From: Thermoleophilia bacterium
GTDB taxonomy: Bacteria > Actinomycetota > Thermoleophilia > Gaiellales > Gaiellaceae
Reading direction: 5' to 3'
Assembly: GCA_025933895.1 (NCBI GenBank)
Contig: JAICZB010000158.1
Coordinates: 1-6,191 of the forward strand
DNA length: 6,191 nucleotides
Below are positions 5,826 to 6,191 of the stretch, in pieces. Under the pieces are notes generated by a model. The model was not told the origin of the DNA, made no database searches, and saw only the letters and a list, made by a program, of their open reading frames with translations. Made by a program: the position numbers and the translations under genes. Position 1 is the first letter of the stretch. Every line of letters begins with the position of its first letter.

Positions 5826-6191
5826 CTAACGACCGACGGCGTAACCCTGCTTGCCGCGCGGGTTTGCGCCGGCTTTGAGGATCCCGCCGGGCTCGCGGCC
5901 CACCGCGGTGACGCGTCCGAGCGTCCACGAACCGGACACCTCGACCTCGTGGCCGCGCCGTCGCAGTCCTTCGATCGTCTCGCCGCCGGCGCGTTCCTCG
6001 ACGGCGACGTGCCGGGGGCGGGTCTCCCGCGGGTAGAAGCTCGACGGAAACGCCTCGGTGTGATGGTCCGGCGCGTCGATCGCAGCCTGGAGATCGAGGT
6101 CGTGGTGGACGTGGCCGAGGAAGACGTGGAGCGTCCACTGATCCTGCTGGTCGCCGCCGGGAGTGCCGAGGGCCAGGCTCGGCTCCCCGCC
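5826..6191 (-). CDS. ggt: Gamma-glutamyltranspeptidase-family protein, C-terminal part (cut by window edge)
   Basis: The last 121 residues of a GGT-family (Ntn-hydrolase) protein are encoded from the window edge to the TAG at 5828-5826. These enzymes hydrolyse or transfer the gamma-glutamyl group of glutathione and related amides, usually outside the cytoplasm, after self-cleavage into two chains. Visible family features are LALGTPGGDQQDQW (6-19), whose Gly-Gly pair (12-13) matches the oxyanion-hole glycines of the small subunit; LDLQAAIDAP (32-41); HTEAFPSSFYPRE (44-56); ETIEGLRRRGHEVEV (71-85); LGRVTAV (91-97); and the closing NPRGKQGYAVGR (110-121). The catalytic threonine and large subunit lie outside the window. 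PGGDQQ, in place of the PGGSRI seen in classical GGT, points to a divergent subgroup whose true substrate may differ. The frame has no usable start inside the window, so it is easily missed by start-to-stop gene calling. It lies upstream of the peptide importer on the same strand, suggesting linked use of gamma-glutamyl or other peptides. Confidence 0.88.
   Translation of the reverse strand, partial: GGEPSLALGTPGGDQQDQWTLHVFLGHVHHDLDLQAAIDAPDHHTEAFPSSFYPRETRPRHVAVEERAGGETIEGLRRRGHEVEVSGSWTLGRVTAVGREPGGILKAGANPRGKQGYAVGR

Noticed and set aside
5681..5878. Plus-strand small open frames in the 5581-5878 area
   Set aside because: They overlap the importer start and GGT end antisense, have no good ribosome binding site and show no protein-like composition.
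5794..6138. Minus-strand 114-residue open frame near the right edge
   Set aside because: It is rich in arginine and proline and out of phase with the GGT reading, which matches the family along its whole length.

Overview
The window is uniformly GC-rich, with strong G/C preference at third codon positions. It looks like a piece of a high-GC actinobacterial chromosome. The gene styles (a GGT with a PGGDQQ motif, a tiny CxxC/CxxC protein, a PAS-GGDEF-EAL protein) would suit Thermoleophilia, but that placement is an inference. I see no tRNA, rRNA, CRISPR array, insertion sequence or phage gene.

The window has two convergent halves. On the + strand (1-3111) lie: a membrane-anchored PAS-GGDEF-EAL cyclic-di-GMP enzyme (43-2001); 27 bases later, a GH16-type glycosidase lipoprotein (2029-2823); and a 63-residue protein with a CxxC/CxxC zinc-ribbon-like pattern (2920-3111). 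The first two are probably co-transcribed, which would link c-di-GMP signalling to an extracytoplasmic polysaccharide-acting enzyme.

On the - strand (3130-6191), in transcription order, lie: the C-terminal part of a gamma-glutamyltranspeptidase-family protein (6191 to 5826, cut by the window edge); a 158-base gap; and a peptide (Dpp/Opp-type) ABC importer operon. This operon appears broken in two places. First, a strong ribosome binding site and a signal-peptide-like start (ATG at 5667) run for only about 22 codons before the sequence becomes, in a different frame, the middle of a DppC-type permease (from about 5600). The binding protein, DppB and the N-terminal half of DppC are absent. Second, the DppD ATPase gene (5217 to 4179) carries a one-base insertion at about 4626, which throws its H-loop and C-terminal cysteine domain out of frame. 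DppF (4179 to 3130) is intact. Both remaining gene junctions are TGATG stop/start overlaps, so the genes were built as a translationally coupled C-D-F series.

The GGT neighbour suggests the importer once served gamma-glutamyl peptides, glutathione-like compounds or other short peptides. The two lesions may be real decay of the operon or assembly/sequencing faults. I found no convincing previously undescribed system. The most notable items are the deletion-like junction, the frameshift and an altered loop-6 motif in the EAL domain.
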